Part shown: piece after piece, positions 16,456 through 26,326 of the stretch | Position numbering within the stretch: position 1 is the first letter of the stretch | Layout of the letters: each line of letters opens with the position of its first letter | Source: Candidatus Poribacteria bacterium | Lineage (GTDB): Bacteria; Poribacteria; WGA-4E; WGA-3G | Length of the DNA stretch: 64,000 nucleotides | Direction: 5' to 3' | Assembly (NCBI GenBank): GCA_022828145.1 | Contig: JAJEJA010000079.1 | Span: 1 to 64,000 of the forward strand | Notes under the pieces: model-generated | Database searches by the model: none | Seen by the model: only the letters and a program-made list of their open reading frames with translations | What the model was told of the DNA's origin: nothing | Program-made: the position numbers and the translations under genes

Positions 16456-18069
16456 TTAAGGATGCGGTTCACCTGCTTTCGGTTTCTCCTTAGGCGCATT
16501 CGATTCCTCTCCGAAACGGATGTGTAACGAGGCACCTGGGGCATGTCGCTTTCCATATAGCACATGTTTAATGCCCCAAAAGGCAAATGTAGTGGTTATC
16601 ATGACTGCTAATCCCCATAACGCTACCTGCAACAACTCATCAGAAAATGAGACGGTACTTCCTGTCTGTTTAGGTACGGTATGCACGCTGATGGGTACCA
16701 ATACGGTGCAAATTATCGCGTTTAACTTTATCACACCCTCTGTAACCAATCTGTGCGGACTGAAATTGACCAACGCACGTTCAAAATTGAAAACAACCAT
16801 CCACCACAGTAATATAAGATAGAGTAGTTGTCCCCTTCCGATCCAATTCTCAGAAATAAAAGGAATCGGATCGCGAAGGTTAACTGCTAAGATAACAATT
16901 AGCGCTATGCTAAGTAAGATGTAAACGAGTTCAAACCACCCTATCCATCCTCTAGAATGACGTAACCATCCCACGACTGGTATCCCAAACATTTTTTCAG
17001 GAAGAGATTGAATAGTATCAACCCATGTTTGAACTGCTTTGCGATAATTGAGGTATGTCAACGCGATGATGACACAGAAAATTGTGAACATGTCCATCCA
17101 AGGCGGGAGAACAGGATCAATTTCCAATAGAGGTGTGCGATTCAGAACAGAGCCGAAAGCAACTGCTATTCCAATACCAAAGAGTAGACCTTGCAGCTGC
17201 TCCATGACACTGTGCCAATTCGTTTGGAGTCCTGTTCTAATGCAGAGTAACTTCAGCAATTGTCCGAAGGCAAACGCTATTCCTCCTGCTAAACCTACCA
17301 TCAAAGCGACATAAGCAACACCTGCAAGATTATACTGCCAGCAGTATACGAAAACAGCTGCAACCATCCCGACACATCCTGCCCAATTATCTCCTCGTGG
17401 AGGTGTCATCCGAAGTTTAAGTACGTTCACTAAGAGTAAGAACGCGGCAAACCAACCAACACCCATATAGAGTACAAGTGCCGTTCCCATATCCAGGCTT
17501 CCTCTAAATATGATGACGATAATAGATGCCACAATTGCGACTATTGCAGCTAACCAGTCCGAGTCATACCAATAAAGAGGACTTTCGTGCCGTTGCATCC
17601 GTTTCGTTGCAATCATACGGTCCATGACAACTGCCTGAAGTGACCATCCAATAAAGACAGCACAGATAGGAACAATAAACATTGTTAATGTGTTGTGCTC
17701 AGCATTTGCAATAAATGCGGGGAGTGCTGTTCCTGCTCCACCTAAAGCTGCCCACAGAAACCCGATGACGAATAGATTTGCAAAGCCGTAGAGCACTGTA
17801 GGTGAATGCGATGAATGTGAATAACCGACGACCTGCATATAGGACATACTGCCACCGAAAGACCAGCCTATTGCGCCGAACAGCGCGAAATAGTGTACAT
17901 AACGTAGCCAATCTTCTCGTCCAGATAGTAGAACAAGAGCGATTGCCGTTAATGCTCCTGGTAGTGCGGCGCCATATTCATGTCCGAAATTCCCGCGTAT
18001 TCCCCAACCAAGAGAGAGCGATAACCCGCACAATAACAACAGTTGCCAAGGAAGCGTTGTAATATCCAT
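16456..18069 (-). CDS. Polytopic membrane protein of unknown function
   Basis: A hydrophobic protein of 537 residues with about 12-14 predicted membrane segments, starting MDITTLPWQLLLLCGLSL. A Gly-rich polar motif lies early (WGIRGNFGHEYGAALPGAL). The C-terminal tail is cytoplasm-like and charged. I start at the ATG at 18069, three bases after the sulfatase stop, with AGGAG 13 nt upstream; a TTG at 18081 inside the sulfatase gene would sit too close to that site. Tight coupling to the sulfatase suggests a transporter or membrane partner for sulfated sugar use, which is only inference. No transporter family signature is recognised. Confidence 0.75.
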   Translation of the reverse strand: MDITTLPWQLLLLCGLSLSLGWGIRGNFGHEYGAALPGALTAIALVLLSGREDWLRYVHYFALFGAIGWSFGGSMSYMQVVGYSHSSHSPTVLYGFANLFVIGFLWAALGGAGTALPAFIANAEHNTLTMFIVPICAVFIGWSLQAVVMDRMIATKRMQRHESPLYWYDSDWLAAIVAIVASIIVIIFRGSLDMGTALVLYMGVGWFAAFLLLVNVLKLRMTPPRGDNWAGCVGMVAAVFVYCWQYNLAGVAYVALMVGLAGGIAFAFGQLLKLLCIRTGLQTNWHSVMEQLQGLLFGIGIAVAFGSVLNRTPLLEIDPVLPPWMDMFTIFCVIIALTYLNYRKAVQTWVDTIQSLPEKMFGIPVVGWLRHSRGWIGWFELVYILLSIALIVILAVNLRDPIPFISENWIGRGQLLYLILLWWMVVFNFERALVNFSPHRLVTEGVIKLNAIICTVLVPISVHTVPKQTGSTVSFSDELLQVALWGLAVMITTTFAFWGIKHVLYGKRHAPGASLHIRFGEESNAPKEKPKAGEPHP

Positions 18070-18071
18070 TA

Positions 18072-19487
18072 TTAACGCCAATCTCCTGTGACTTCTTGAT
18101 AAGGTGCGACCGGTTCAAATTCCTCATCGTAGTCCCCACCGTTGTGACTATTCTCGCAGGAGCGGAGCCATTCATGCAAGTTTGTACGGGTTTGCGTCAT
18201 AAGTTCGCGTTGTTCATCTACTAAGTTAGTCGTTTCTGCGCGGTCTTCAATCATGTCAAAACATAAATCTTCGCTGCCATCCCCCGATAGGTTTGTCAGG
18301 CATTTATATCGGTTATCCATCAGTGCGATGGTGGGTGCATCAAACATTGAGCGTTTACCACTGATGAAGCGGTACGGGATCGGTGTTGGACGTTCTGTTC
18401 TGTCTCCTTCAATAGTCGGCAGTAGACTGATCCCGTCAATTGGACGATTATCTGGCTTTTGATAGTTCATCACTTCGGCGATTGTTGGGAAGTAATCCAA
18501 CGTGCTGCACGGCATGTTCACGACGCGTCCAGGGTCTGCATGATTTGGCCAGTGCAGTAATGCGGGGACACCGACTCCGCCATCAAACAGAGATCGTTTT
18601 CGTCCGCGCAAGCCGCCTGTTGATCCCCGATTCCGACCATCTCTTCCTGTGCGACCTTCAGGACCATTGTCCGAACAGAACCAGATCATCGTGTTCTGTG
18701 ATACACCCCACGCTTCCAATGTATGATACAGTCGTCCCACCTGATCGTCTATTGCGGTAATACATCCGTAATAGTGTTGTTCAGCTTCACTATAGGCGGC
18801 ATACATTGCGCGATATTCTGGTCCTGCGACAACTGGTGTATGGGGTGCATGAAACCAGATTGTGGTAAAGAACGGTTCGGCATTTTCGATAGCGTTTTCA
18901 ATAAACGGAATCGCACGGTCCATTATCACTCTCGAATCGCATCCTTCCAAATTCTCCGTTGCCAGTTTTCCCACCCCATCATTACTTTCGTAGTACGGTG
19001 ATGCCCAAGGACGGTCCAGACGTTTTCCGTTCCCTTGAATCCCAACGGCGGGATCCCATGTTGGTACCGCATATTCTGTGGCAAAAGAGGTATCGTAATC
19101 CCGTTCCCACGGTGGTGCATAATTTCGCGTTGGATTACGATTAGGTTTACCTGAATAATTCCGGTCTAATGTACCCAGATGCCATTTACCAAAATGTCCA
19201 GTTGTGTATTGATATGACTTCAACATGCGTGCGAGGGTTATCTCTTGTGCGGGTAAATGTCCACGGTTGGCATGTGTTACCCCGTATCGGAAATAGTGTC
19301 GTCCGGTTAAACAGGTGCCGCGTGTTGGGGAGCAGACGGGACCTCCTGCATAAAAACGCGTGAATCGGATACCGTTGTTCGCTAATTTATCCAGATGCGG
19401 GGTTTTGATTATCTCATTTCCGTTAAATTCGACATCGCCATATCCCAGGTCATCGCACATCATTAGAACTATATTTGGACGGTTCAT
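18072..19487 (-). CDS. Formylglycine-dependent sulfatase (arylsulfatase A-like)
   Basis: Hydrolyses sulfate esters. The N-terminal metal site is NIVLMMCDDLGYGD, the nucleophile motif is GPVCSPTRGTCLTGR with Cys52 as the formylglycine precursor (CxPxR type), and later family signatures include GHFGKWHLGTL and WFCSDNGPEGR. It has 471 residues. No signal peptide is present with the chosen ATG at 19487, which has a GGAG site 7 nt upstream. A longer frame up to 19892 is rejected because it overlaps the divergent gene and lacks family similarity. Without a signal the enzyme would be cytoplasmic, or exported only if an upstream start were used. Natural substrate unknown; a sulfated glycan or aryl sulfate is plausible. 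Confidence 0.9.
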   Translation of the reverse strand: MNRPNIVLMMCDDLGYGDVEFNGNEIIKTPHLDKLANNGIRFTRFYAGGPVCSPTRGTCLTGRHYFRYGVTHANRGHLPAQEITLARMLKSYQYTTGHFGKWHLGTLDRNYSGKPNRNPTRNYAPPWERDYDTSFATEYAVPTWDPAVGIQGNGKRLDRPWASPYYESNDGVGKLATENLEGCDSRVIMDRAIPFIENAIENAEPFFTTIWFHAPHTPVVAGPEYRAMYAAYSEAEQHYYGCITAIDDQVGRLYHTLEAWGVSQNTMIWFCSDNGPEGRTGRDGRNRGSTGGLRGRKRSLFDGGVGVPALLHWPNHADPGRVVNMPCSTLDYFPTIAEVMNYQKPDNRPIDGISLLPTIEGDRTERPTPIPYRFISGKRSMFDAPTIALMDNRYKCLTNLSGDGSEDLCFDMIEDRAETTNLVDEQRELMTQTRTNLHEWLRSCENSHNGGDYDEEFEPVAPYQEVTGDWR

Positions 19488-19530
19488 ATTTGATTCTCCA
19501 TTTCTGTCCATAGTATGTGGTATTTCGGTT

Positions 19531-19559
19531 AATTTACAAGAAATTAGAATTAATGTCAA
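19531..19559 (-). promoter_or_regulatory. Sigma70-type promoter for the sulfatase unit
   Basis: On the minus strand TTGACA (19559-19554) is followed after exactly 17 nt by TAAATT (19536-19531). Transcription would start near 19524, about 37 nt before the sulfatase ATG. The divergent SprA-like gene begins only 142 bp away, so its promoter shares this intergenic stretch, but I could not pick it with confidence. Confidence 0.6.
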
Positions 19560-19629
19560 GTTGCATAAGGATGTAATGTAAACCCAAATTCTGCTTTTCC
19601 GTTTTAAAGAAAATATAACATCTGAAATC

Positions 19630-22600
19630 ATGGAGTATACACTTTTGAAGCCAAAGTCTAAAAACTGTTTTCTGTTTTCTGTTGTGCTTTCCATATTTTT
19701 GATTGCAATACCTGCTTTTACTGCTGATAAAGACCCATCAACATCGCCCGACACAGAACAACCCCAACAAGATACGACTCCTATCTCTGAATCTGAGAAT
19801 CCTTTTAACAAGCAATCCAAAAAGGATCCTAACCCAAAAAATATTTGGATACTGCCAAAACCTGAAACTAAACCGGATGATCCACCAATCACTGAAGACG
19901 AAGATTTAGAAATACCCGCACGACGTCAAGTCCTGATACCCTACTTAGAAACACTAAGACGTTGGAGATATGCGCCTGAATTGGGAGACCTTTCAGAACT
20001 ATACGATTGGAGACCCCGACAAGAGAGAGAAACACGAGGCATTGACCTACCGATGGACTCAAACCTCCAGATTACAGGCTTTCAATCCGTCACTGTTGAA
20101 GTCAACAAAACACACTACTTTGGTGAAGGTGATTTGAACCGATACGGTGGCTACGGTTACAGCAGCTACGGAAACTACGGCTCTGGACTTGATCTCGGTC
20201 TAAGTTCCTCTTATGGATATGAAGACTTCGGTTATAGCAGCGGGTTCGGAGGTGGATACGACAGCTTTGGTACAGGTTACGGGAGTGGATACAGTGGATA
20301 CAGTAGCTATGGTAGTGTTCCTCGCTCAACAGGCATTAACATCAGACAACAACAACAGATCGGATTACACGGTCGGGTAGGAGAACGAACACATATCGCG
20401 GTAGACTACAATGCAGGTGATACTTTTGGTGGCGGATATGGGGGTTCAGGATACGGTGGTTTTGGCGGACTCGGTGGTGCGAAAGAACAGAAAATAAAAA
20501 TCTGGTATGAGGGTAAACCTGACAGTTTTATCAAAACAATCTCTTTCGGAGACATCACGCTGAGTTTACCCAACACACGTTTTTTGAACATAAATCGGAA
20601 TCTGTTCGGACTTGAAGGTGTCTTTCAATATAAAAACACACGACTCACCGCTTTCGGCTCAAGAAGCAAAGGCGTGCGTGAAGTCAGGACATTCCGTGGA
20701 CAATCTCGAAGAGCCAGCTTCGGATATGGACCGAGAGGGATTCAGATTGCAGATGCAAATTATGTTAAAAATAGGTTTTATCTAATTCACAAGGATGAAG
20801 ACGGTTTGCTGCACAACGCGTACCTACCGATAAAACAGGGAAGTGTAGAAATCTATATTGATGATAACGTCGTCGGTAACAACCAAGGCGGAAAACGCAC
20901 CAGTCAAGGTTACTTTAATCCACAGTTCCCCGGACAAGATTATAACATTGACTATGAAACAGGTGAAATTGAATTCCTTACCTCTATCTCAACAAGTTAT
21001 ACCATCGTCGTGGCTTACGAGTACCTCGGTGATGGAGGCGGTAGTGTTGGAAATCCAGGGAACGTCTTTGCTGATGAAAACGGAGATGGTTCCATAGATG
21101 AAGAGGGTGAAGAAATCGGTTATGTTGTTCTAAAGGAGAAAGGATTTCGAGGTACAGCAGCTTCACACGTCTATAGTCTCGGTAATCGCAATATAAATCC
21201 ACGCGATTTTCAACTCAGTATAATCAGACAGGGGGAGAGTGAAACATTTCAGACGGATACTGGGCTCGTCCCATTTATTGAGATATTCGGATTAGACCAA
21301 AATGGAGATGGTGTCGTTGACCCTGAGTTCATAGATTATGACAGAGGCATCTTACGTTTTCCGTATTTTAACCCGTTCTATATTACGGATCCTGAGCATC
21401 CGTTCTATCGCTATAGAGATTCCATCAATAATGAAGCGATATATCTTGAAACCCTCCGAAGTACTGACCAGGTCTATACTATCGTCGCTGATTATTCGTA
21501 TCAATCCGAATACTATAACGTCGGTTTATTCGTGATACCAGATAGCGAAACTGTTCGTGTAAACGGTAGACTTGTAACTCGTGGCACAGATTACATAATG
21601 ACTTATGAGGTAGGAACGATTAATTTTTTCATTGAGATTGATGAATTTGATGAGATCGTTGTTGAATTTGAAAGAACTCCTTTCGGTGGCGGTTCACAAC
21701 AAGCTGTCGCTGGTTTGTGGTTAGAATATACACATAAACCTAAACCGAAGTCAGAAAGAGAACAGAACCTTGAGGACAGATTCAATCGCTTAGGCGGTAT
21801 GCGTCAGTCCCAGAATGGATTGTCACAGATTGGATTGGATACGAATAACCTTAACAATAGAGATCAGTTTTCGGGGCCTTCCTCGATTATTACAGGTCCT
21901 CAATTCGGTTCACGTTCAGGTTTTGGAAGAAGCAACGCAGGTTTTGGCTCTGGATTCGGTGGAGACTTTGGTACTGGATATAGCAGCTACGGCAGTTTCG
22001 GAGGAAGTTCACGCATCGGTTCAAATTATTATGGTGGATACGGGAGTAGCATGAACTATTTCAATCCAGTCTACCAGAAAGGATTCAATATATCCACTGG
22101 GTATATCATCACAACAGGACAGAGAATAGTTGAGATACCGAATGTCAACGAAGTGCCGAACCGGCTACAAGCCTTCAATATCAACACAAGTTTCGGTAGA
22201 GAGTTTAACATGGCTTGGTTGGTAAACCCTATTCCGTTTGTCAATTTGCAAAGATTTCCTGTCTCCGTTGACTTTAGTGGAGAAACCGCCTATTCTCATA
22301 ACAACCCAAATAGCATTGGCGTAGCATTGATTGATAGCATGGAAGGTGTAAGAGAAACGACAACAGTTCCGACAATAAAGTATAGATGGAATCCGAGTAG
22401 CGTCCCGTATATTCCTGATGAAAACCGAACAGAAACGCCTACACATGATTATTATACAATACCGACACAAGAGAATAGAGTTCTCTTTAAGGTAGCATTA
22501 AAAGATAGGGAAGAGTCCGAAGCCGTTGGGAACTACATGCGTAACCGAGATGTACCTGCGTCATCCATACAACCTTTATCCCTTTCAACTGAAGAACGTT

Positions 22601-25600
22601 TGATAATGGAAATTGGTTATGAATTTACAGATGTAGTGTCAGAATGGGGCGGGTTTTCGAACGGTATATCAAATTCAGGTGTTGATTTTTCAGAACGCGG
22701 GTTTGTAGAAATGTGGTTACGCGTTCAGGGAGATGATGACATTACACTTTACCTCAACATCGGTGCTGTCAGTGAAGATTCAGATTCAGATGATAGGCTG
22801 GATAGTGAAGACCTGCCCCAATCCTTAGTAGATTCCAATAAGGATAGTATTGTTGACGCGCTTGATCTTGACTTGGAGAACTTGCCTGAATCCCAACGAT
22901 ACGCTGGTAACGGTAGGTTGGAGACAGATGAGGATGTTGGATGGCAATATGATGGTCCCATTCAATCTGAATCGTTTGGGGCAGACAACCAAATTTTGGA
23001 TAGTGAAGATTTGAACGGAGATGGTGTTCTGGACACCGTTGATGCGTATTTTCAGGTTGCGATCCCTCTCAATGAGATTCCTAACGAATGGATCAAAGGT
23101 CAAAACAGTAACGGCTGGACATTTCTTAGCATTCCTATAGCAGAATTTATAGCCGAAGGAACTCGTATTCCCAGTTTAGTGTTCGTTCAGCATGTCCGGT
23201 TTTGGTTGATGAAGAACCGTCCCGGTAACGTATCGGGTACATTTCAATGGGCATCGATTGAAATAGTTGGCAACAGATGGCAACAGGGAATAATTACGCA
23301 ATCCCCCCAATTGTGGAACGCAGCATCTACCTCTGCCACTGCTATACAACTGACTGAACAACGGGTCGTTGACGACACACTTGAAAGGTTTATTGTCGGT
23401 ACAAAAGATAACTTCAGTTATGACGACTATCAGACTGCTTATAACGAAATTGAAGATGATGAACTTTTTAGAAAATTACACCCATACACGGCAGAAGCGG
23501 TCGGTTTTCAGACACGGCAACAACGCGAACAGACCTTAAGCCTTGAATACTATCTCTATCCGGGTTCACACGGTATCACCTCAAAGCAACTGAAGGGTTT
23601 CACACAGAGTGAAGGTCAGGATTTTAGTCAACACGATACGTTACGTCTATGGTTATACGGTGACAAGAGTGATACGACTTTTGTGCTACAACTTGCCCCC
23701 AATGTAGCCACAGGTTACCGGAGCACATACTACAGCTCTGATCCGTTTCTCAACCAACCACAACCGGAAGAAGATGTGAATGTTTTTGAGAATCTGACCG
23801 ACTATTATGAATATACCTTGCCGATAGATTTTGATGGTTGGAAACTTATAGAGATTGACCTACGGGACAATATCCGAAATGAATATCCAGACAGGGTTGA
23901 TAATGAAAACAGTGAGATAGGTGTGGCGAATCAAGATGCCGTTACAACATCTAATCCTAACGAGCCGGATGGACATCCAGATGGTTTTACTGTGAGAGGG
24001 ACAGGAGCGAGCAGAACACAACTCACAGTAAAGAACATAGGTGGTATACTGCTTGGCATCCGTAACGACACAGATCAGGAAATCAGCGGTGAAGTATGGG
24101 TAAACGAAATCCATCTCGGTGATCCACTCATTCGCGCGGGTTGGGCGCGTCGGGGTAATATGTCCATCTCACTGGGCAGCATCGTCCGACTGCGTGGCGG
24201 TTATGCAAGTCAAGATAAAGATTTTGAAAGCGGTGCCGGTGAAATCGGACGACAACGTTTATCATCCCGTGGTTATAGCACCACAAACAACGACTATAAC
24301 ATTAATGCGGATGTTACTATCTTTCGGTGGTTACCTATCAGATATTCCATCAATGAACAGGAATCTGAAACGGAGGCACTACGCGGCAGTTACACATCCT
24401 TTCAAAGTGGTAAGAGTGAAACGTTGAGACGAGATGTCTCTGTGCAATTTAATCGAAATCCGTATCCAAACCTGGGGTTTGCCTATAACTATCAAGACTT
24501 TTGGAACGAACGACAAGGAACACAGATCAGTCATTTATATACAGGTACCTTCCGATACGACATCGGTTCAAAACTTGGCTTCAATGTACAATATCGGCAT
24601 GAAGACATTATCGCAAAACCTGAAACGGCGACGGATACCTCCACAGGTGTTTCTTCCTACTATAGTTACGGCTATGGCAGGAATCGTGACGAAAAAACAG
24701 ATAGTGGTTCCATAAAACTAAGCATCAGTCCAATAAACGCGTTTAGTCTCAGTCCAACGTACGATGTGAGAAGAACACACGAGAAAAGGGATCCGAACAG
24801 ATTTAGATCATCATACTCTTTTAGCGGGCCAGTAGAAAATGTACTTGGCGATACACCCTCTGTAGAAGAAGAGGAAACCGAACCCGAATTTACGATTGCT
24901 GAAAGGGAACATCGAATTTCCCTGACACCCCGTCTGAACCGTGATCTCATCGGACTCCGGCCTACAGTAACAAGTCGAGTCAGTTTCAGGGAGAACTGGT
25001 TCACCGAACAGAAAGACGCATCACTTAACGGCAATGTCAATTTCGGTTTGAACTTACGCATTCAAAAGTGGCTCGGTTGGATCTTGCCTAAAAATCCTAA
25101 AAAGAAGGCACAACCTACATCAAATAACGGTGCCAGGAATAAGTTAAATGGGCAAGCAGACAAAGTAGAAGTGATGGGCCCCGATACACAAACGCAACTG
25201 GATGCGACGCTTCAGCAGTTGCGCGATCGCAATGTTGATGAAGCGGAAATCCAAGAATTTCTGGAAAATCAGAACGATTGGATTAATCGGGATAAAGCAG
25301 AGATGACGACAGCAGAAAATATCTCCACCGCATCAGTAAAGGAAGGCATGCTACACCGCATCATCAATACATTTACGATCAATACGAATGCAAACTTCAC
25401 CGCTACAGAGTCATTTCGTCAACTGGAACCTGGCAAATCACTGTTAGAAATCTGGAGACTTGAACAGGATGCAGAGGAACGTACGAATTCTCGGAAAAGC
25501 AATCGCTATACCTTACGTACCTCTATAGAACCCTGGAAATGGCTATCATTCGGAACAAACCTTAGTTTTGCAGATAGTTTCCGAAAAAGCTACGGTAGCA

Positions 25601-26175
25601 CATATACTTCCCATGCGGAAACTTATGAAGGGGATATTAAGATCAATTCACGACAAGCCTCCAGTTTTCAGCTACGGTATAGTTATACCATACGTGAAGA
25701 GGCGAACCTTGATGTAACAACAAGCGATAGTTCGTCACATACACCTTCCTTGAGTTGGATACACAAATGGGGTCAAGAGACGAGAACTTCATTAGGTGTT
25801 CGGACGACCATCCGTGATTATCTCCGTCGCGGCATTGAGAGTAAAGCGTTCATCGTTACCCCGAACTTTAGCATTGACTACCGTTACCGCACGGAAGGTG
25901 GTATCCGTGTACCCTTTTTCGGTAGGATTCCACTTAAACACGATCTTGACTTGACGAATACACTTTCTATGGCAATCCGCAGAGAAACATACGGTGCGAA
26001 CAGAGAAGAACGGTCTGAACGGTATGAGACAACATTACGCGCAGGATACAAACTGAGTAATCATCTCACGGCAAATCTGCATTTAGGATTGAGTTACAAC
26101 CACGACAGGGTTGAGGAGGGGAGAGATTATCTCTCTATCGCAAGCGCGCTGACAGTAAGAGGTGAATTTCAGTAA
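19630..26175 (+). CDS. sprA-like: SprA-like giant outer-membrane translocon protein (type IX secretion type)
   Basis: A 2181-residue exported protein with signal peptide (CFLFSVVLSIFLIAIPAFTA). The order of elements parallels SprA of gliding Bacteroidota: a barrel strand plus INIRQQQQIGLHGRVGERTH, then FIKTISFGDITLSLPNT, NRNLFGLEGVFQYKNTRLT, a Lys/Arg-rich GSRSKGVREVRTFRGQ, and ANYVKNRFYLI. Two Gly/Tyr/Ser-rich low-complexity insertions lie near residues 170-235 and 760-810. Acidic calcium-type loops DENGDGSIDEEGE, DQNGDGVVD and DLNGDGVLD occur near 482, 556 and 1128. The C-terminal 700 residues are amphipathic strands typical of a barrel. Size and order agree with SprA (about 2400). The ATG at 19630 lacks a ribosome site; a TTG at 19645 has GGAG 9 nt upstream and is an alternative start. 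Family assignment is from remembered motifs. Confidence 0.75.
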   Translation: MEYTLLKPKSKNCFLFSVVLSIFLIAIPAFTADKDPSTSPDTEQPQQDTTPISESENPFNKQSKKDPNPKNIWILPKPETKPDDPPITEDEDLEIPARRQVLIPYLETLRRWRYAPELGDLSELYDWRPRQERETRGIDLPMDSNLQITGFQSVTVEVNKTHYFGEGDLNRYGGYGYSSYGNYGSGLDLGLSSSYGYEDFGYSSGFGGGYDSFGTGYGSGYSGYSSYGSVPRSTGINIRQQQQIGLHGRVGERTHIAVDYNAGDTFGGGYGGSGYGGFGGLGGAKEQKIKIWYEGKPDSFIKTISFGDITLSLPNTRFLNINRNLFGLEGVFQYKNTRLTAFGSRSKGVREVRTFRGQSRRASFGYGPRGIQIADANYVKNRFYLIHKDEDGLLHNAYLPIKQGSVEIYIDDNVVGNNQGGKRTSQGYFNPQFPGQDYNIDYETGEIEFLTSISTSYTIVVAYEYLGDGGGSVGNPGNVFADENGDGSIDEEGEEIGYVVLKEKGFRGTAASHVYSLGNRNINPRDFQLSIIRQGESETFQTDTGLVPFIEIFGLDQNGDGVVDPEFIDYDRGILRFPYFNPFYITDPEHPFYRYRDSINNEAIYLETLRSTDQVYTIVADYSYQSEYYNVGLFVIPDSETVRVNGRLVTRGTDYIMTYEVGTINFFIEIDEFDEIVVEFERTPFGGGSQQAVAGLWLEYTHKPKPKSEREQNLEDRFNRLGGMRQSQNGLSQIGLDTNNLNNRDQFSGPSSIITGPQFGSRSGFGRSNAGFGSGFGGDFGTGYSSYGSFGGSSRIGSNYYGGYGSSMNYFNPVYQKGFNISTGYIITTGQRIVEIPNVNEVPNRLQAFNINTSFGREFNMAWLVNPIPFVNLQRFPVSVDFSGETAYSHNNPNSIGVALIDSMEGVRETTTVPTIKYRWNPSSVPYIPDENRTETPTHDYYTIPTQENRVLFKVALKDREESEAVGNYMRNRDVPASSIQPLSLSTEERLIMEIGYEFTDVVSEWGGFSNGISNSGVDFSERGFVEMWLRVQGDDDITLYLNIGAVSEDSDSDDRLDSEDLPQSLVDSNKDSIVDALDLDLENLPESQRYAGNGRLETDEDVGWQYDGPIQSESFGADNQILDSEDLNGDGVLDTVDAYFQVAIPLNEIPNEWIKGQNSNGWTFLSIPIAEFIAEGTRIPSLVFVQHVRFWLMKNRPGNVSGTFQWASIEIVGNRWQQGIITQSPQLWNAASTSATAIQLTEQRVVDDTLERFIVGTKDNFSYDDYQTAYNEIEDDELFRKLHPYTAEAVGFQTRQQREQTLSLEYYLYPGSHGITSKQLKGFTQSEGQDFSQHDTLRLWLYGDKSDTTFVLQLAPNVATGYRSTYYSSDPFLNQPQPEEDVNVFENLTDYYEYTLPIDFDGWKLIEIDLRDNIRNEYPDRVDNENSEIGVANQDAVTTSNPNEPDGHPDGFTVRGTGASRTQLTVKNIGGILLGIRNDTDQEISGEVWVNEIHLGDPLIRAGWARRGNMSISLGSIVRLRGGYASQDKDFESGAGEIGRQRLSSRGYSTTNNDYNINADVTIFRWLPIRYSINEQESETEALRGSYTSFQSGKSETLRRDVSVQFNRNPYPNLGFAYNYQDFWNERQGTQISHLYTGTFRYDIGSKLGFNVQYRHEDIIAKPETATDTSTGVSSYYSYGYGRNRDEKTDSGSIKLSISPINAFSLSPTYDVRRTHEKRDPNRFRSSYSFSGPVENVLGDTPSVEEEETEPEFTIAEREHRISLTPRLNRDLIGLRPTVTSRVSFRENWFTEQKDASLNGNVNFGLNLRIQKWLGWILPKNPKKKAQPTSNNGARNKLNGQADKVEVMGPDTQTQLDATLQQLRDRNVDEAEIQEFLENQNDWINRDKAEMTTAENISTASVKEGMLHRIINTFTINTNANFTATESFRQLEPGKSLLEIWRLEQDAEERTNSRKSNRYTLRTSIEPWKWLSFGTNLSFADSFRKSYGSTYTSHAETYEGDIKINSRQASSFQLRYSYTIREEANLDVTTSDSSSHTPSLSWIHKWGQETRTSLGVRTTIRDYLRRGIESKAFIVTPNFSIDYRYRTEGGIRVPFFGRIPLKHDLDLTNTLSMAIRRETYGANREERSERYETTLRAGYKLSNHLTANLHLGLSYNHDRVEEGRDYLSIASALTVRGEFQ

Positions 26176-26194
26176 AGAGTAGCGTGTCAATCGT

Positions 26195-26256
26195 GGCACA
26201 ATCTAACAGAATGTGCTACAAAAACAACAAGGCACAATCTAACAGAATGTGCTACA
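26195..26256. repeat. Two family-1 palindromic repeats between convergent genes
   Basis: Full copies lie at 26195-26220 and 26231-26256, 10 bp apart, between the 3' ends of the SprA-like gene and nuoN. The GCACA/TGTGC stem could act as a weak bidirectional transcript end, but no T-run follows, so a terminator role is unproven. Confidence 0.85.
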
Positions 26257-26326
26257 AAAACCCGCGCCCTTTGTAAAACAGACGCTATGACTCTCAGACG
26301 ATTTTATTTATGGAGAGCACGTTGAA

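Noticed and set aside
19488-19892. Extended N-terminus for the sulfatase
   Set aside because: It overlaps the divergent SprA-like gene and the sulfatase promoter, and the added residues show no family similarity.
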